A DNA stretch of 48,321 nucleotides from Microbacterium sp. (GTDB lineage Bacteria; Actinomycetota; Actinomycetes; Actinomycetales; Microbacteriaceae). The notes under the pieces are model-generated. The model did not search any database. It was not told the origin of the DNA and saw only the letters and a program-made list of their open reading frames with translations. Made by a program: the position numbers and the translations under genes. Location of the stretch: contig NZ_WOYQ01000016.1 of the NCBI RefSeq assembly GCF_011620665.1, forward strand, positions 1 through 48,321, read 5' to 3'. This document shows positions 28,634 to 38,427 of the stretch, one piece after another. Position 1 is the stretch's first letter; every line of letters starts with the position of its first letter.

Positions 28634-29292
28634 CAGGCCGGCGTCGTGTACAGCGGAGAGATCGCGCGCAGGTACCCCTGGAACAGCTCGCGGCGCCGGC
28701 GCCTCACCAGCGGGGGCAGCAAGCGATAGAGCGGAGACACGGGCCGATCGAAAGCCCGCACTGTGAACCAGACCTCGTCGTTGTCATACCACTCGATGAC
28801 GAACGACTCTTCACCGCTGACGACCGAATCGCCGACCGTCCCGAGTGCGAAGCCGACGCGGCGCGGTTCCTCGGTCACGAAGATCACGCGCAATTCGGCA
28901 TCGGCGCTCACTCCCCCGACGCGACCGTGCACCCGCACAGTCGTCCCGGCACCGACGTACGGAGTGCCGTCGGCATCGAAGCGCTGCTCAGCCTCGAGGC
29001 GACTCGGCACGACGGGGGCGCCTTCCGCGTCGAAGCTCACACCTGAATACATCGGCCCGGCTGCCGGGCGGACGTCCCGGACCGCGAGGCCGGCGCCGCG
29101 CAGTGCCGTCCACGAGAGCAATGCCTCGCCCGAGGAGGTGAAGCGTTCCTCGCCGCTCCCGATCCGCCATGAAGCTTCCGCCGGCACGCTGTGCTCGGGC
29201 GGGTATCCCATCAGGTCGTGCGCCTGTGTCGCGCCGACCGCGGCGTAGTCGACGGTGTCGTCCTGGAAGTTCCCGCGGCGCATGCGCTCCAC
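28633..29292 (-). CDS. DUF1990 family protein
   Basis: This 219-residue DUF1990 protein of unknown biochemical activity contains FDAEGAPVVPSRLEAEQRF-like sequence, GFALGTVGDSVVSGEESFVI and WFTVRAFDRPVSPLYRLLPP, all family-typical. No signal or membrane segment is present. It lies 14 bases after lepA and overlaps hemW by one base, so it is embedded in a conserved translation/heme operon. ATG 29283 is an alternative start three codons in. Confidence 0.82.
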   Translation of the reverse strand: MERMRRGNFQDDTVDYAAVGATQAHDLMGYPPEHSVPAEASWRIGSGEERFTSSGEALLSWTALRGAGLAVRDVRPAAGPMYSGVSFDAEGAPVVPSRLEAEQRFDADGTPYVGAGTTVRVHGRVGGVSADAELRVIFVTEEPRRVGFALGTVGDSVVSGEESFVIEWYDNDEVWFTVRAFDRPVSPLYRLLPPLVRRRRRELFQGYLRAISPLYTTPA

Positions 29293-29306
29293 CCTTCGCC
29301 GATCTG

Positions 29307-31175
29307 CTACTTCTTGTCTTTGCCGTCCACGTCACCCGACAGAGCCGCAATGAAGGCTTCCTGAGGAACCTCGACACGGCCTACCATCTTCATACGCTTC
29401 TTGCCCTCTTTCTGCTTCTCAAGGAGCTTGCGCTTACGGGTGATGTCCCCGCCGTAGCACTTGGCGAGGACGTCCTTGCGGATGGCCCGGATGTTCTCGC
29501 GGGCGATGATGCGAGCACCGATCGCGGCCTGGATGGGCACCTCGAACTGCTGCCGTGGAATGAGCTTCCGCAGGCGTTCCGTCATCATGGTTCCGTATGC
29601 ATACGCCTTGTCGCGGTGGACGATCGAGCTGAACGCGTCGACCTTCTCACCCTGCAGGAGGATGTCGACCTTCACGAGGTCGGCGGTCTGAGTACCGGCC
29701 GGTTCGTAGTCCAGGCTCGCGTATCCCTGCGTCTTGGACTTCAGGTGATCGAAGAAGTCGAACACGATCTCGCCCAGAGGCATGGTGTAGCGCAGTTCCA
29801 CGCGGTCCTCGCTGAGGTACTCCATGCCGAGCAGCGTGCCGCGCCGGAACTGGCAGAGCTCCATGACGGTGCCGACGTAGTCCTTGGGGAGCAGGATGCC
29901 GACGTTCACAACCGGCTCGGCCACCTCGGCGACGCGGCCGTCGGGGTACTCGCTCGGATTGGTGACCGTGATGAGTTCCCCGGTGTCCGTGGTGACCTCG
30001 TACGTGACGGACGGTGCCGTCGTGATGAGATCGAGGCCGAATTCGCGAGAAAGCCGCTCCGTGATGATCTCGAGGTGCAAGAGCCCGAGGAATCCACATC
30101 GGAATCCGAAACCGAGCGCGACCGACGTCTCGGGTTCGTACTGGAGAGATGCGTCGGACAGCTTGAGTTTGTCGAGGGCTTCGCGCAGGTCGCCATAATC
30201 GCTGCCGTCGATGGGGTAGATTCCCGAGAACACCATCGGCTTCGGGTCGGTGTATCCGGGGAGCGCCTCGGTCGCCGGTATCCGGTGGTGGGTGATCGTA
30301 TCGCCGACCTTGGACTGGCGCACATCCTTGACACCCGTGATCAGGTAGCCCACTTCGCCGACGCCGAGGCCCTGGGTGGGTACGGGTTCTGGGCTGGACA
30401 CCCCGATCTCCAGCAGGTCGTGCGTCGCCCGCGTCGACATCATCTGAATGCGTTCTCGCGGCTCGAGCTTTCCGTCGATCATGCGGACGTAGGTCACGAC
30501 TCCGCGGTACGAGTCGTACACCGAGTCGAAGATCATCGCGCGCGCCGGCGCTTCCGCGTTCCCCCGCGGAGCGGGGATCTGCTCGACGATGCGGTCGAGC
30601 AGCTGCTCGACGCCCTGCCCGGTCTTCCCGCTCACGCGCAGGACGTCGTCGGGCCGCCCACCGATGAGATTAGCCAACTCCGACGCGAACTTCTGCGGAT
30701 CGGCGGCGGGAAGGTCAATCTTGTTGAGGACCGGGATGATGTGCAGGTCGTTCTCGAGCGCGAGGTACAGATTCGCCAGGGTCTGCGCCTCGATCCCCTG
30801 CGCGGCGTCGACGAGCAGGACGGCGCCCTCACACGCGGCGAGCGAACGGGAGACCTCATACGTGAAGTCCACGTGCCCCGGAGTATCGATCATGTTCAGC
30901 GCGTACGTCTGCTGCCCATCCCCCAGGGCCTCCTGGAGGGCCCACGGCATCCGCACCGCCTGCGACTTGATCGTGATTCCCCGCTCGCGCTCGATGTCCA
31001 TCCGGTCCAGGTACTGCGCCCGCATGTCGCGGTCCGACACGACGCCGGTCATCTGCAGCATCCGGTCGGCCAGAGTCGACTTGCCGTGGTCGATGTGGGC
31101 GATGATGCAGAAGTTGCGGATGAGCTCGGGCGGGGTGGAGGCAGGCTCGAGAGGCTTCAGGGCGCGCGGGGACAT
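29307..31175 (-). CDS. lepA: Elongation factor 4 (LepA)
   Basis: LepA is a ribosome-bound GTPase that affects translation and 30S assembly. The 622-residue protein has G1 [16 protein letters not shown]3 [12 protein letters not shown] and G4 NKIDLP. Elongation-factor-like domains II-V and the LepA C-terminal domain follow, with [20 protein letters not shown] near the end. The ATG at 31175 heads the lepA-DUF1990-hemW unit. TAGACT lies nine bases upstream, leaving little or no leader. Confidence 0.98.
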   Translation of the reverse strand: MSPRALKPLEPASTPPELIRNFCIIAHIDHGKSTLADRMLQMTGVVSDRDMRAQYLDRMDIERERGITIKSQAVRMPWALQEALGDGQQTYALNMIDTPGHVDFTYEVSRSLAACEGAVLLVDAAQGIEAQTLANLYLALENDLHIIPVLNKIDLPAADPQKFASELANLIGGRPDDVLRVSGKTGQGVEQLLDRIVEQIPAPRGNAEAPARAMIFDSVYDSYRGVVTYVRMIDGKLEPRERIQMMSTRATHDLLEIGVSSPEPVPTQGLGVGEVGYLITGVKDVRQSKVGDTITHHRIPATEALPGYTDPKPMVFSGIYPIDGSDYGDLREALDKLKLSDASLQYEPETSVALGFGFRCGFLGLLHLEIITERLSREFGLDLITTAPSVTYEVTTDTGELITVTNPSEYPDGRVAEVAEPVVNVGILLPKDYVGTVMELCQFRRGTLLGMEYLSEDRVELRYTMPLGEIVFDFFDHLKSKTQGYASLDYEPAGTQTADLVKVDILLQGEKVDAFSSIVHRDKAYAYGTMMTERLRKLIPRQQFEVPIQAAIGARIIARENIRAIRKDVLAKCYGGDITRKRKLLEKQKEGKKRMKMVGRVEVPQEAFIAALSGDVDGKDKK

Positions 31176-31184
31176 GTTCCGGCA

Positions 31185-31190
31185 AGTCTA
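31185..31190 (-). promoter_or_regulatory. Candidate -10 box of lepA
   Basis: TAGACT on the minus strand, nine bases before the lepA ATG, matches TAnnnT. The predicted 5' leader is 0-3 bases. No -35 is obvious. The remaining gap up to 31399 (224 bases) shows no gene or strong repeat. Confidence 0.5.
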
Positions 31191-31399
31191 CCGGGAGCAC
31201 ACACCACCCTCCCGGCACACCTTGCACCGGGAGGCGGGGACTCTAGTCGACATCAGTGAGACGCGCCAGCGAATCCGCGTGTGAGAAAGAGTTAACCATT
31301 GCGTCACTTGTCAGAACGGTTCGATGCCAAGATGCTCAAGGTGGTGGCCGGAAGCTGCGCGAAACTCCCAGTCGTGCCCGGACCTCCTCGGAGACGAAC

Positions 31400-34300
31400 G
31401 TGACGAACAACGCCCTGTCCCATCCGCACCGCGCCAGCCGAAGGAGAAGCGGCCGCTTCACCGCAACCCTGGCGGCCACCGCCATGGTTGCCGCAGGGCT
31501 GGTGCTTGCACCGCTCCCCGCGTCCGCGGCGGTCTCACCGACCTCCGCACTGGTGATCTCCGAGGTGTACGGCGGCGGCGGGAACAGCGGCGCGACCTAC
31601 AACCGCGACTTCATCGAACTCGCGAACGTCGGCGTCGACGCGATTGATCTCAGCAGCTACAGCGTGCAGTACGCCTCGGCGACGGGAGCGAGTTGGCAGG
31701 TGACCCCGCTCAGCGGATCCCTTGACGCGGGGGAGCAGCTGCTGATCGGCGAGGCGACCGGCGCCAATACGTCGCTGCCGGGGTTCAGTTCGGACGTAGA
31801 TGGTTCGATCGCCCTCAGCGGCACCCAGGGTAAGGTCGCGCTCGTGTCCCGTCCTGCCGCTCTCGTCGGCGCGACGGGGCTGGTGGCGCTGCCCGAGGTC
31901 ATCGACTTCGTCGGATGGGGCGGCGCCACCCACTTCGCCGGTACAGCGGCGGCACCTGCCACCACCAACGCGACGAGCATTTCGCGGTCGGCGACCTTCG
32001 CGAACACGGCCGACAACGCCGCCGACTTCACGGCGGGCGCGCCCACTCCGGTGGGCCGCGCGACCGGCGGCGAGCCGACTCCCCCCGAGCCGACGACAGC
32101 GACGATCGCCGAGATCCAGGGCTCCGGCGATGCCTCGCCGCTGGCCGGCACGACCGTCACCACGACCGGCGTCGTCACCGCTCGCTACGCCACCGGCGGC
32201 TACAGCGGCTACGTCATCCAGACTCCCGGCACGGGCGGCGCAGTAGACCTCGCCACGCATACGGCCTCCGACGCGGTCTTCGTCTACTCCCCCGCTGCGA
32301 CCGCGGAGGTCGCCCTCGGCGACACCGTGCAGGTCACCGGGGCAGTCTCGGAGTTCAACGGACTGACCGAGATCACCGTCGCGCCCGGCGGGGCTGTGGC
32401 CATCGAGGCGGCAACGCCGCCGACACCCGCTGCCCTTCCCTGGCCGGCGACCGCGGCGCACCGGGAGAGTCTCGAGTCGATGGTGATCGCTCCGCAGGGA
32501 GCGTTCACGGTCACGAACACATATGCGACCAACCAGTACGGCGAAGTGGGGTTGGCCGCGGGTGACCAGCCGCTGCGGCAGCCGACCGACCTCGCCCGGC
32601 CCGGCACACCGGAGGCCGCTGCGATCGCGGCGGACAACGCTGCTCGTGGCGTGACACTCGACGACGGCACCAGCATCAACTATCTGTCGGCCGCGAACGC
32701 GGCGCTCACCCCGGCCTACGTCTCGCTGGCCGAGCCGGTCGTCGTCGGCGCCGGTGTCACCTTCACCGAGCCGCTCATCGTCGACTACCGCAACAACGTC
32801 TGGAAGCTGAACCCCCGAGAGCCCCTCCCCGGCGACGGGTCCGGAGTGGATGCGGTGGTCTTCGCCAACCCGCGCACCGCCGCTCCCGAGGCTGTGGGCG
32901 GCGACCTCCGCGTGGCGTCGTTCAACGTCTTGAACTACTTCACGACGCTCGGCAATGAGAATCCGTCTTGCGTGCCCTACACCGACCGCTTCGGCGATGG
33001 CGTCACCGTCCGCGAGGGCTGCCCACAGCGCGGCGCCTGGGACGCCGCGGACCTCCAGCGGCAGCAGGACAAACTCGTCGAGGCGATCTCGGCGCTTGAC
33101 GCTGACGTGGTCGGTCTCATGGAGATCGAGAACTCCGCCGCGCTCGGCGAGCCGGCGGATGAGGCGACAGCCACCCTCGTCGCGGCGCTCAACGATGCGG
33201 CCGGCGAACAGACCTGGACGTTCGTCAGCTCCTCGAGTGATCTTCCGCCGGCGAGCGAGCAAGACGTCATCACGAACGCGATCATCTACCGCACCGCATC
33301 GGTCGACACCGTCGGCGCCGCACGCGCCCTCGGCGACCAGAGCGCCGAGGGCGAGGCCTTCGGCAATGCGCGCGAACCGATCGGTCAGGTCTTCACGCCG
33401 GACGCCGGTGGGGCACCCTTCCTGTTCGTCGTCAACCACTTCAAGTCGAAGGGCTCGGCCGGTCCCTGGCCGGGCGACGCCGATGCGGGCGACGGTCAAG
33501 GGTCCTCGACAGAATCTCGTGTCCGCCAGGCGACGGCCCTGCGCGACTGGGTCTCGACCGTGCAGGGAGACGCCACGGCTGTGGCCCTCGTCGGCGACTT
33601 CAACTCCTATGGTCAGGAAGATCCGCTACAGATCCTGTACGACGCGGGCTACACCGACGCCGAGCAGGCGTTCGAGGTGGATTCGTCGTCCTACAGTTTC
33701 TCCGGCCTTTCGGGCTCGCTCGATCACGTGCTGCTCAACGACGCGGCCCTCGGTCGCGCGAGCGGCGCCGACATCTGGAACATCAACTCGGGTGAGTCCG
33801 TGGCCCTCGAGTACAGTCGGTTCCGGTCACACGGCACTGAGTTCTACGCGGACGACCCGTATCGGTCGAGTGATCATGACCCGGTGATCGTCGGCCTGGC
33901 CGCCGAAGCCGCGCCCGTCGAGGTGACCCTTCTGGACATCAACGACTTCCACGGGCGCATCGACGCCAACACCGTCGCCTTCGCGGGAACGGTTGAGGAA
34001 TTGCGCGCGGCGGCGAATGGGCCCACCCTGTTCCTGTCGGCGGGTGACAACATCGGTGCGTCATTGTTCGCCTCGTCAGTCGCCAAAGATCAGCCGACGA
34101 TCGAGGTGCTCAACACTCTGGGGCTTCAGGCATCCGCAGTCGGAAACCATGAGTTCGACAGAGGCTTCACGGATCTCGTGGGGCGCGTCAGCGACGCCGC
34201 CGACTATCCTCAGCTCGGCGCCAACGTGTACCTGAAGGGCACCCAAACGCCCGCTCTCGACGAGTTCACGCTGCTGGATGCCGAGGGTCTCACGGTCGGT

Positions 34301-36121
34301 GTCATCGGCGCGGTGACGGAGGAGACCCCGGCGCTCGTGTCACCGGCCGGCATCGCGGATCTCGACTTCGGCGACCCCGTCGAGGCGGTGAACCGCGTCG
34401 CGGCAGCACTCAGTGACGACGACCCCTCCAATGGCGAGGCCGACGTGATCGTCGCGCTCTACCACGAGGGCGCGGGAGCGGGAACTCCAGACGGTGCCAC
34501 GCTCGCTGAGGAGCTTGCGGCGGGTGGCGCCTTCGCCGCCCTCGTGAACGACACGTCCAGCACGGTGGACGCGATCTTCACCGGGCACACGCACAAAGAG
34601 TATGCATGGTCGGCGCCGGTCCCCGGCACGGATCGCACCCGCCCCGTCGTGCAGACCGGCGCCTACGGCGCGAACATCGGAAAGATCACCCTCACGATCG
34701 ACCCTGCAACCGGCGATGTGTCGACTCACACTGAGACGAACGTGAAGCGGACGACGACGACGGCCGCCACGCTCGTGGCCACGTACCCACGGGTCGCCGC
34801 CGTGGGGTCGATCGTCGATGCCGCACTGGCCGCGGCCGCGGAGATCGGCAACACGGGCGTCGGCGAGGTGGCAGGTGACATCACGACCGCGTACGCGGGC
34901 GGCGCGTTCCAGAACGGAGTGTGGTCGGGCGGAACACGCGATGACCGGGCGAGCGAATCAACCCTCGGCAACGCCGTGGCGAACATGCTGCGCGACTCGC
35001 TGAGCGTCCTCCCGAACGGCGCCGACATCGGCGTGACGAACCCTGGCGGTCTGCGCGCCGACCTCTGGAACACGCAGACCGAGTTCGGTGCGGCCGCCGT
35101 TCCAGGACTCCCCGACGGGACGGTCTCGTTCTCTCAGGCGAACGCGGTTCTGCCGTTCAACAACACCCTCAGCCTCGTGACCCTCACAGGTACGCAACTG
35201 CAGACCGTGCTCGAGCAGCAGTGGCAGCGCACCGCCGCCGGCACGGTGCCCTCCCGGCCGTATCTGCAGCTGGGCCTGTCGGATAACGTCACCTACACGT
35301 ATGACACGACACGCCCCGAGGGTTCCCGCGTCACCTCGGTCACGATCGACGGCGCACCGCTCGACCCGGCCCGGTCGTACCGCATCGGCACGTTCTCGTT
35401 CTTGGCGACCGGCGGCGACAACTTCCGCGGGTTCACGCAGGGCACGGACTATGTCGACACGGGTCTCCTCGACTACGAGGCGTGGGTCGACTACATCGCC
35501 GACGAAACGCCGCTCGCACCGGACTACGCGAAGCACGCCGTCCAGGTCGGCGGCCTTCCCGAAAAGGTCACCGCGGGGACGCCGTTCACGTTCGCCGTAT
35601 CTGGCCTCGACCTCACAAGCCGCGGGGCACCCGAGAACACGACGCTGCAGGTGTCGCTCGGCGAGGTCGCGCTCGGCGAGGTCGCCGTCGCGGCAGGCGC
35701 GGCCACGGTCACCGTGACCCTGCCGCTCGGTACACCCGCCGGCGCCGCGGAGCTGACGCTGACCGCCCCGGCGTCGGGCACGGTCGTGCGTGTCCCGCTC
35801 ACGGTGGAGGCTGCGGCCGCGCCGGCGGCGGAGACCTCCACCGGGCTGATCGCCATTCTGCCCATCCACGTCAACCGGCTCGTGCCGTCGACGCTCGTCG
35901 CCTACGTTCAGCAGGATGGCGGCCGCGCCGAGGGGACCGTCGAGTTCCGCGAGGGCGACACGCTGGTGGCGAGTGCGCCGGTGACTCGCGGGTTCGCAAC
36001 CCACACACTGGGTCGGCTGAGTCGCGGCATGCATACGTATACCGCCGTATTCGTGCCGTCGGATCCCGAAGTCGCCACCGGTTCGACCAGCGGAGCGGTG
36101 AAGGTGCGGGTCCTGTTCTGA
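31400..36121 (+). CDS. Secreted multidomain nuclease / 5'-nucleotidase (ExeM/NucH-like)
   Basis: This is a 1573-residue exported protein. A basic Sec signal peptide (1-43, ending LAPLPASA) is followed by several domains. A lamin-tail domain covers about 50-220 (SALVISEVYGGGGNSGATYN) and an OB-like region about 233-330. An EEP nuclease spans about 500-830, with FNVLNYF, LMEIEN, NHFKSK, GDFNSYG and SDHDPV. A metallophosphatase (about 842-1100) has DINDFHGRID, GDNIGAS, GNHEFDRGF and GHTHKEY. A 5'-nucleotidase C domain (about 1200-1370) has NPGGLRADLW and ATGGDNFRG, and an Ig-like domain ends at 1573. Likely it degrades extracellular DNA and dephosphorylates the nucleotides. No LPxTG or anchor helix is seen. 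I use GTG 31400; the upstream frame has no signal peptide in the right place. Confidence 0.93.
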   Translation: MTNNALSHPHRASRRRSGRFTATLAATAMVAAGLVLAPLPASAAVSPTSALVISEVYGGGGNSGATYNRDFIELANVGVDAIDLSSYSVQYASATGASWQVTPLSGSLDAGEQLLIGEATGANTSLPGFSSDVDGSIALSGTQGKVALVSRPAALVGATGLVALPEVIDFVGWGGATHFAGTAAAPATTNATSISRSATFANTADNAADFTAGAPTPVGRATGGEPTPPEPTTATIAEIQGSGDASPLAGTTVTTTGVVTARYATGGYSGYVIQTPGTGGAVDLATHTASDAVFVYSPAATAEVALGDTVQVTGAVSEFNGLTEITVAPGGAVAIEAATPPTPAALPWPATAAHRESLESMVIAPQGAFTVTNTYATNQYGEVGLAAGDQPLRQPTDLARPGTPEAAAIAADNAARGVTLDDGTSINYLSAANAALTPAYVSLAEPVVVGAGVTFTEPLIVDYRNNVWKLNPREPLPGDGSGVDAVVFANPRTAAPEAVGGDLRVASFNVLNYFTTLGNENPSCVPYTDRFGDGVTVREGCPQRGAWDAADLQRQQDKLVEAISALDADVVGLMEIENSAALGEPADEATATLVAALNDAAGEQTWTFVSSSSDLPPASEQDVITNAIIYRTASVDTVGAARALGDQSAEGEAFGNAREPIGQVFTPDAGGAPFLFVVNHFKSKGSAGPWPGDADAGDGQGSSTESRVRQATALRDWVSTVQGDATAVALVGDFNSYGQEDPLQILYDAGYTDAEQAFEVDSSSYSFSGLSGSLDHVLLNDAALGRASGADIWNINSGESVALEYSRFRSHGTEFYADDPYRSSDHDPVIVGLAAEAAPVEVTLLDINDFHGRIDANTVAFAGTVEELRAAANGPTLFLSAGDNIGASLFASSVAKDQPTIEVLNTLGLQASAVGNHEFDRGFTDLVGRVSDAADYPQLGANVYLKGTQTPALDEFTLLDAEGLTVGVIGAVTEETPALVSPAGIADLDFGDPVEAVNRVAAALSDDDPSNGEADVIVALYHEGAGAGTPDGATLAEELAAGGAFAALVNDTSSTVDAIFTGHTHKEYAWSAPVPGTDRTRPVVQTGAYGANIGKITLTIDPATGDVSTHTETNVKRTTTTAATLVATYPRVAAVGSIVDAALAAAAEIGNTGVGEVAGDITTAYAGGAFQNGVWSGGTRDDRASESTLGNAVANMLRDSLSVLPNGADIGVTNPGGLRADLWNTQTEFGAAAVPGLPDGTVSFSQANAVLPFNNTLSLVTLTGTQLQTVLEQQWQRTAAGTVPSRPYLQLGLSDNVTYTYDTTRPEGSRVTSVTIDGAPLDPARSYRIGTFSFLATGGDNFRGFTQGTDYVDTGLLDYEAWVDYIADETPLAPDYAKHAVQVGGLPEKVTAGTPFTFAVSGLDLTSRGAPENTTLQVSLGEVALGEVAVAAGAATVTVTLPLGTPAGAAELTLTAPASGTVVRVPLTVEAAAAPAAETSTGLIAILPIHVNRLVPSTLVAYVQQDGGRAEGTVEFREGDTLVASAPVTRGFATHTLGRLSRGMHTYTAVFVPSDPEVATGSTSGAVKVRVLF

Positions 36122-36128
36122 GAACCGG

Positions 36129-36177
36129 GACGAGGTCCGCGGGGATGCCGGCGGCACCCGCGGACCTCGTCTGTTTA
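36129..36177 (+). terminator. Rho-independent terminator of the nuclease gene
   Basis: A perfect 15-bp stem (36129-36143 with 36157-36171, G+C-rich) has a 13-base loop and is followed by TGTTTA. It lies eight bases after the stop codon. Its tail overlaps the -10 box of the next gene. Confidence 0.92.
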
Positions 36178-36181
36178 GGCT
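36176..36181 (+). promoter_or_regulatory. -10 box of the alpha/beta hydrolase gene
   Basis: TAGGCT, six bases before ATG 36188 and immediately behind the terminator stem. The position predicts a leaderless transcript and leaves no room for a Shine-Dalgarno-based leader. Confidence 0.55.
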
Positions 36182-36187
36182 GAGGTC

Positions 36188-36943
36188 ATGTCTGTCCACG
36201 TTGTACTGGTCCACGGCATCCGCACCTCTGCGACGATGTGGCGCGCGCAGGTCCAGCACCTGAATCAACGGGGCATCGGATCGACAGCCGTGGACCTTCC
36301 CGGGCACGGGACACGCATGAGCGAAGAGTTCACGCTCGACGAAGCGTTCGCCACGATCGACCGCGCGGTCCGCTCCGCCGCGGAGGCGGGCGACGTGCTC
36401 CTCGTCGGGCATTCGATGGGCGGGCTCCTGTGCGTCGAGTACGCAGGTGCCGAGAAGCCACCACCGATCTCCGCCTTCATCGCCGCGTCCTGCACGGCGA
36501 TCCCTCGCGGTGTCGCGCTGCGGACGTATCGAACCCTCGCGCTCGGGGTCGACCATCTCCCCCGGCGCGGCGCGTGGGTCGCCGATCAGCTGCTCGACCT
36601 GACCTTGCCGCCCGAGACCCGCGCAGACTTCGGCGCCGGCGGCTACGCCTATGACGCGCAGGACGTCGCGCTGCGGAGTCTCTCGGTGCTCGATCTGCTG
36701 GCGGCGCTCCGGCGCATCGAGGTGCCGCTGTGGTTCGTCAACGGACAGTACGACCAGCTACGGGTCAATGAGCGATTGTTCACGAAGGTCGCGCCGGATG
36801 CCGAGCTGATCGTGGTACCGAGGACCAGTCACCTCGTGACCGCCATGCGTCCGCAGGTCTTCAACGCGGTTCTCGATCTCGCGATCGCGACGATCGAGGC
36901 CGGCGCGACCGATCCGGCCGCCCCGCGTGACAGCGCTCGGTGA
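36188..36943 (+). CDS. Alpha/beta hydrolase
   Basis: This 251-residue alpha/beta-fold hydrolase has no signal peptide. The oxyanion-hole region is VLVHGIRTSATMW, the nucleophile elbow is LLVGHSMGGLL, and the later Asp and His are in VNGQYDQLRV and PRTSHLVTAMRP. This set fits esterase or lipase-like enzymes such as the MenH/haloperoxidase group. The substrate is not identifiable. It has its own promoter and ends inside the rpsT promoter (-35 at 36927-36932). Confidence 0.88.
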   Translation: MSVHVVLVHGIRTSATMWRAQVQHLNQRGIGSTAVDLPGHGTRMSEEFTLDEAFATIDRAVRSAAEAGDVLLVGHSMGGLLCVEYAGAEKPPPISAFIAASCTAIPRGVALRTYRTLALGVDHLPRRGAWVADQLLDLTLPPETRADFGAGGYAYDAQDVALRSLSVLDLLAALRRIEVPLWFVNGQYDQLRVNERLFTKVAPDAELIVVPRTSHLVTAMRPQVFNAVLDLAIATIEAGATDPAAPRDSAR

Positions 36944-36954
36944 CCTGATAGACT
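36927..36954 (+). promoter_or_regulatory. rpsT promoter
   Basis: GTGACA (36927-36932), a 16-base spacer and TAGACT (36949-36954). It is the clearest -35/-10 pair in the window and overlaps the last codons and stop of the hydrolase gene. Transcription should start near 36961. Confidence 0.65.
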
Positions 36955-36960
36955 CGGTGA

Positions 36961-37063
36961 TTGGCTTGCGTGGGAGTCCCACACCTCACACGACAGTCGC
37001 CCTGCGCCCCTCTACCGCCGGGCGACATTCTTCATCCGAAACCCCGAACGAAAGACGTCGAAC
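36961..37063 (+). promoter_or_regulatory. Structured 5' leader of rpsT
   Basis: About 100 bases precede the rpsT GTG, unlike the short or absent leaders of the neighbours. They contain a small hairpin (GTGGG-AGT-CCCAC, 36970-36982) and a 7-bp stem GTCGCCC (36996-37002) with GGGCGAC (37020-37026). S20 autoregulates its synthesis in E. coli; a similar role here is inference. Confidence 0.45.
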
Positions 37064-37324
37064 GTGGCGAATATCAAGTCGCAGATCAAGCGCAACAAGA
37101 CCAACGACAAGGCGCGCGAGCGCAACAAGGCGGTGAAGAGCGAACTGCGCACCGAGGTGCGTCGTACTCGCGAGGCTGTCGCCGGTGGCGACAAGGCCGC
37201 TGCCGAGAAGGCACTGGCTCGCGCAGCCAAGAAGCTCGACAAGGCCGTGAGCAAGGGCGTCATCCACGAGAACCAGGCCGCGAACCGCAAGTCGGCCATC
37301 GCGAAGCAGGTCGCCGCACTCTGA
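37064..37324 (+). CDS. rpsT: 30S ribosomal protein S20
   Basis: This 86-residue, lysine/arginine-rich helical protein binds 16S rRNA early in 30S assembly. It begins [20 protein letters not shown] and ends with the conserved [13 protein letters not shown], matching S20 in length and composition. The GTG start at 37064 follows a structured leader, and a strong terminator lies 15 bases past the stop. It is a single-gene transcription unit. Confidence 0.98.
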   Translation: MANIKSQIKRNKTNDKARERNKAVKSELRTEVRRTREAVAGGDKAAAEKALARAAKKLDKAVSKGVIHENQAANRKSAIAKQVAAL

Positions 37325-37339
37325 GCATGACCATATGAC

Positions 37340-37365
37340 AAGGCCCGCCCCTGGAGGCGGGCCTT
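37340..37365. terminator. Bidirectional terminator between rpsT and holA
   Basis: AAGGCCCGCC (37340-37349) and GGCGGGCCTT (37356-37365) form a perfect 10-bp stem with a 6-base loop. It ends rpsT and can act on the converging holA transcript, whose stop is at 37387. Confidence 0.92.
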
Positions 37366-37386
37366 CGTCGTCGCAATGCGGTGTGA

Positions 37387-38421
37387 TCAGGCGCCGAACG
37401 GCGCGCGCGTGGCGATGACCGTCACGAGCCGCTCGAGCGCGAAGACCGGGTCACGTGATGCGCCTTTGACCTCGGCGTCTGCGCGCGCGGCCGCCTGGAT
37501 CGCCATGCCGAGTGTCGCTTCGTTCCAGCCCGTGAGATCACGCCGAGCCCGGTCGACCTGCCAGTCCTTCATGCCGATGCGGGCGGCCAGCGCGCTCGAA
37601 GATTCACGCGAACCGGCGACGCGGGCCATCGTGCGCAGCTTCACCGCGATCGCCGCAACCAGCGGCACCGGATCTGCGCCGCTGGCCAGCGCGTGACGCA
37701 GCGTGACCAACGCCTCTCCGTAACGTCCGGCGATCGCGGTGTCGGCCACGGCGAATGCCGACGTCTCAACACGGCCGCCGTAGTAGCGCGTGACAACGGC
37801 CTCATCGATGTCGCCCCGTGCATCGGAAATGAGCTGCTGACACGCGGCGGCGAGTTCGGTCACATCATCGGCGAAGGCGGTGACGAGTGCGCGCAGAGCG
37901 TTGGGCGCGATACGGCGCTGCGCCGCCTGGAACTCACCCGCGGCGAAGTCGAAGCGGTCGGCGTCGCGTTTGATCGCCGGACACGCGATCTCGATGCCTC
38001 CGCCCTTGCCGCTGCGCAGCGCATCGAGGAGCTTCTTTCCGCGCACGCTGGCTCCGGTGTGTCGGAGGGTCACGGTGGCCCCGTCCTGCGGCGCCTCGAC
38101 ATAGGACAGCGCTTCACTCAGGAACTCGTCTGAGCACCTCTCGACGCCCGCCACACGCACCAGTCGCGGTTCGCCGAACAGCGAGGGCGAAGTGAGGGTG
38201 AGCAGGCTGCCGGAGGTGTAGTCGTCGGCGCGCAGGTCGGAGACCTCGAGGCTCGGGTCCTCGGCGCGCAGATACTCGCGGATGCCGGCGACCGCCCGCT
38301 CCGCGCAGACCTCCTCGGGTCCGAAGACCAGCACGATCGGCGCCGGCTGCGGGGAACGCCAGGACACCTGCGGGATCGCGGACGAGGTGCGTCCAGCGGG
38401 GCGGCGAGGGGCGGGCGGCAT
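37387..38421 (-). CDS. holA: DNA polymerase III subunit delta
   Basis: The delta subunit opens the beta clamp within the clamp loader. The 344-residue protein shows the family layout: an N-terminal AAA+-like region (PAPIVLVFGPEEVCAERAVA), SLLTLTSPSLFGEPRLVRVA, a middle region with AGEFQAAQRRIAPNALRALV and a C-terminal collar domain (ALAARIGMKDWQVDRARRDL). The Walker A is degenerate, as in delta subunits. A TAGGCT box, overlapping the comEC stop, lies six bases before its ATG. It therefore appears to have its own promoter, though comEC readthrough is likely too. Confidence 0.93.
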   Translation of the reverse strand: MPPAPRRPAGRTSSAIPQVSWRSPQPAPIVLVFGPEEVCAERAVAGIREYLRAEDPSLEVSDLRADDYTSGSLLTLTSPSLFGEPRLVRVAGVERCSDEFLSEALSYVEAPQDGATVTLRHTGASVRGKKLLDALRSGKGGGIEIACPAIKRDADRFDFAAGEFQAAQRRIAPNALRALVTAFADDVTELAAACQQLISDARGDIDEAVVTRYYGGRVETSAFAVADTAIAGRYGEALVTLRHALASGADPVPLVAAIAVKLRTMARVAGSRESSSALAARIGMKDWQVDRARRDLTGWNEATLGMAIQAAARADAEVKGASRDPVFALERLVTVIATRAPFGA

Positions 38422-38427
38422 CGTCCC

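Noticed and set aside
31260-31330. Possible PHO box (GTTAACC and similar) upstream of the secreted nuclease
   Set aside because: The direct-repeat spacing of a PhoP site could not be matched convincingly.
31535-33499. 654-codon minus-strand frame antisense to the secreted nuclease gene
   Set aside because: It shows only Arg/Gly/Asp-rich shadow composition; the plus strand has clear catalytic motifs along its whole length.
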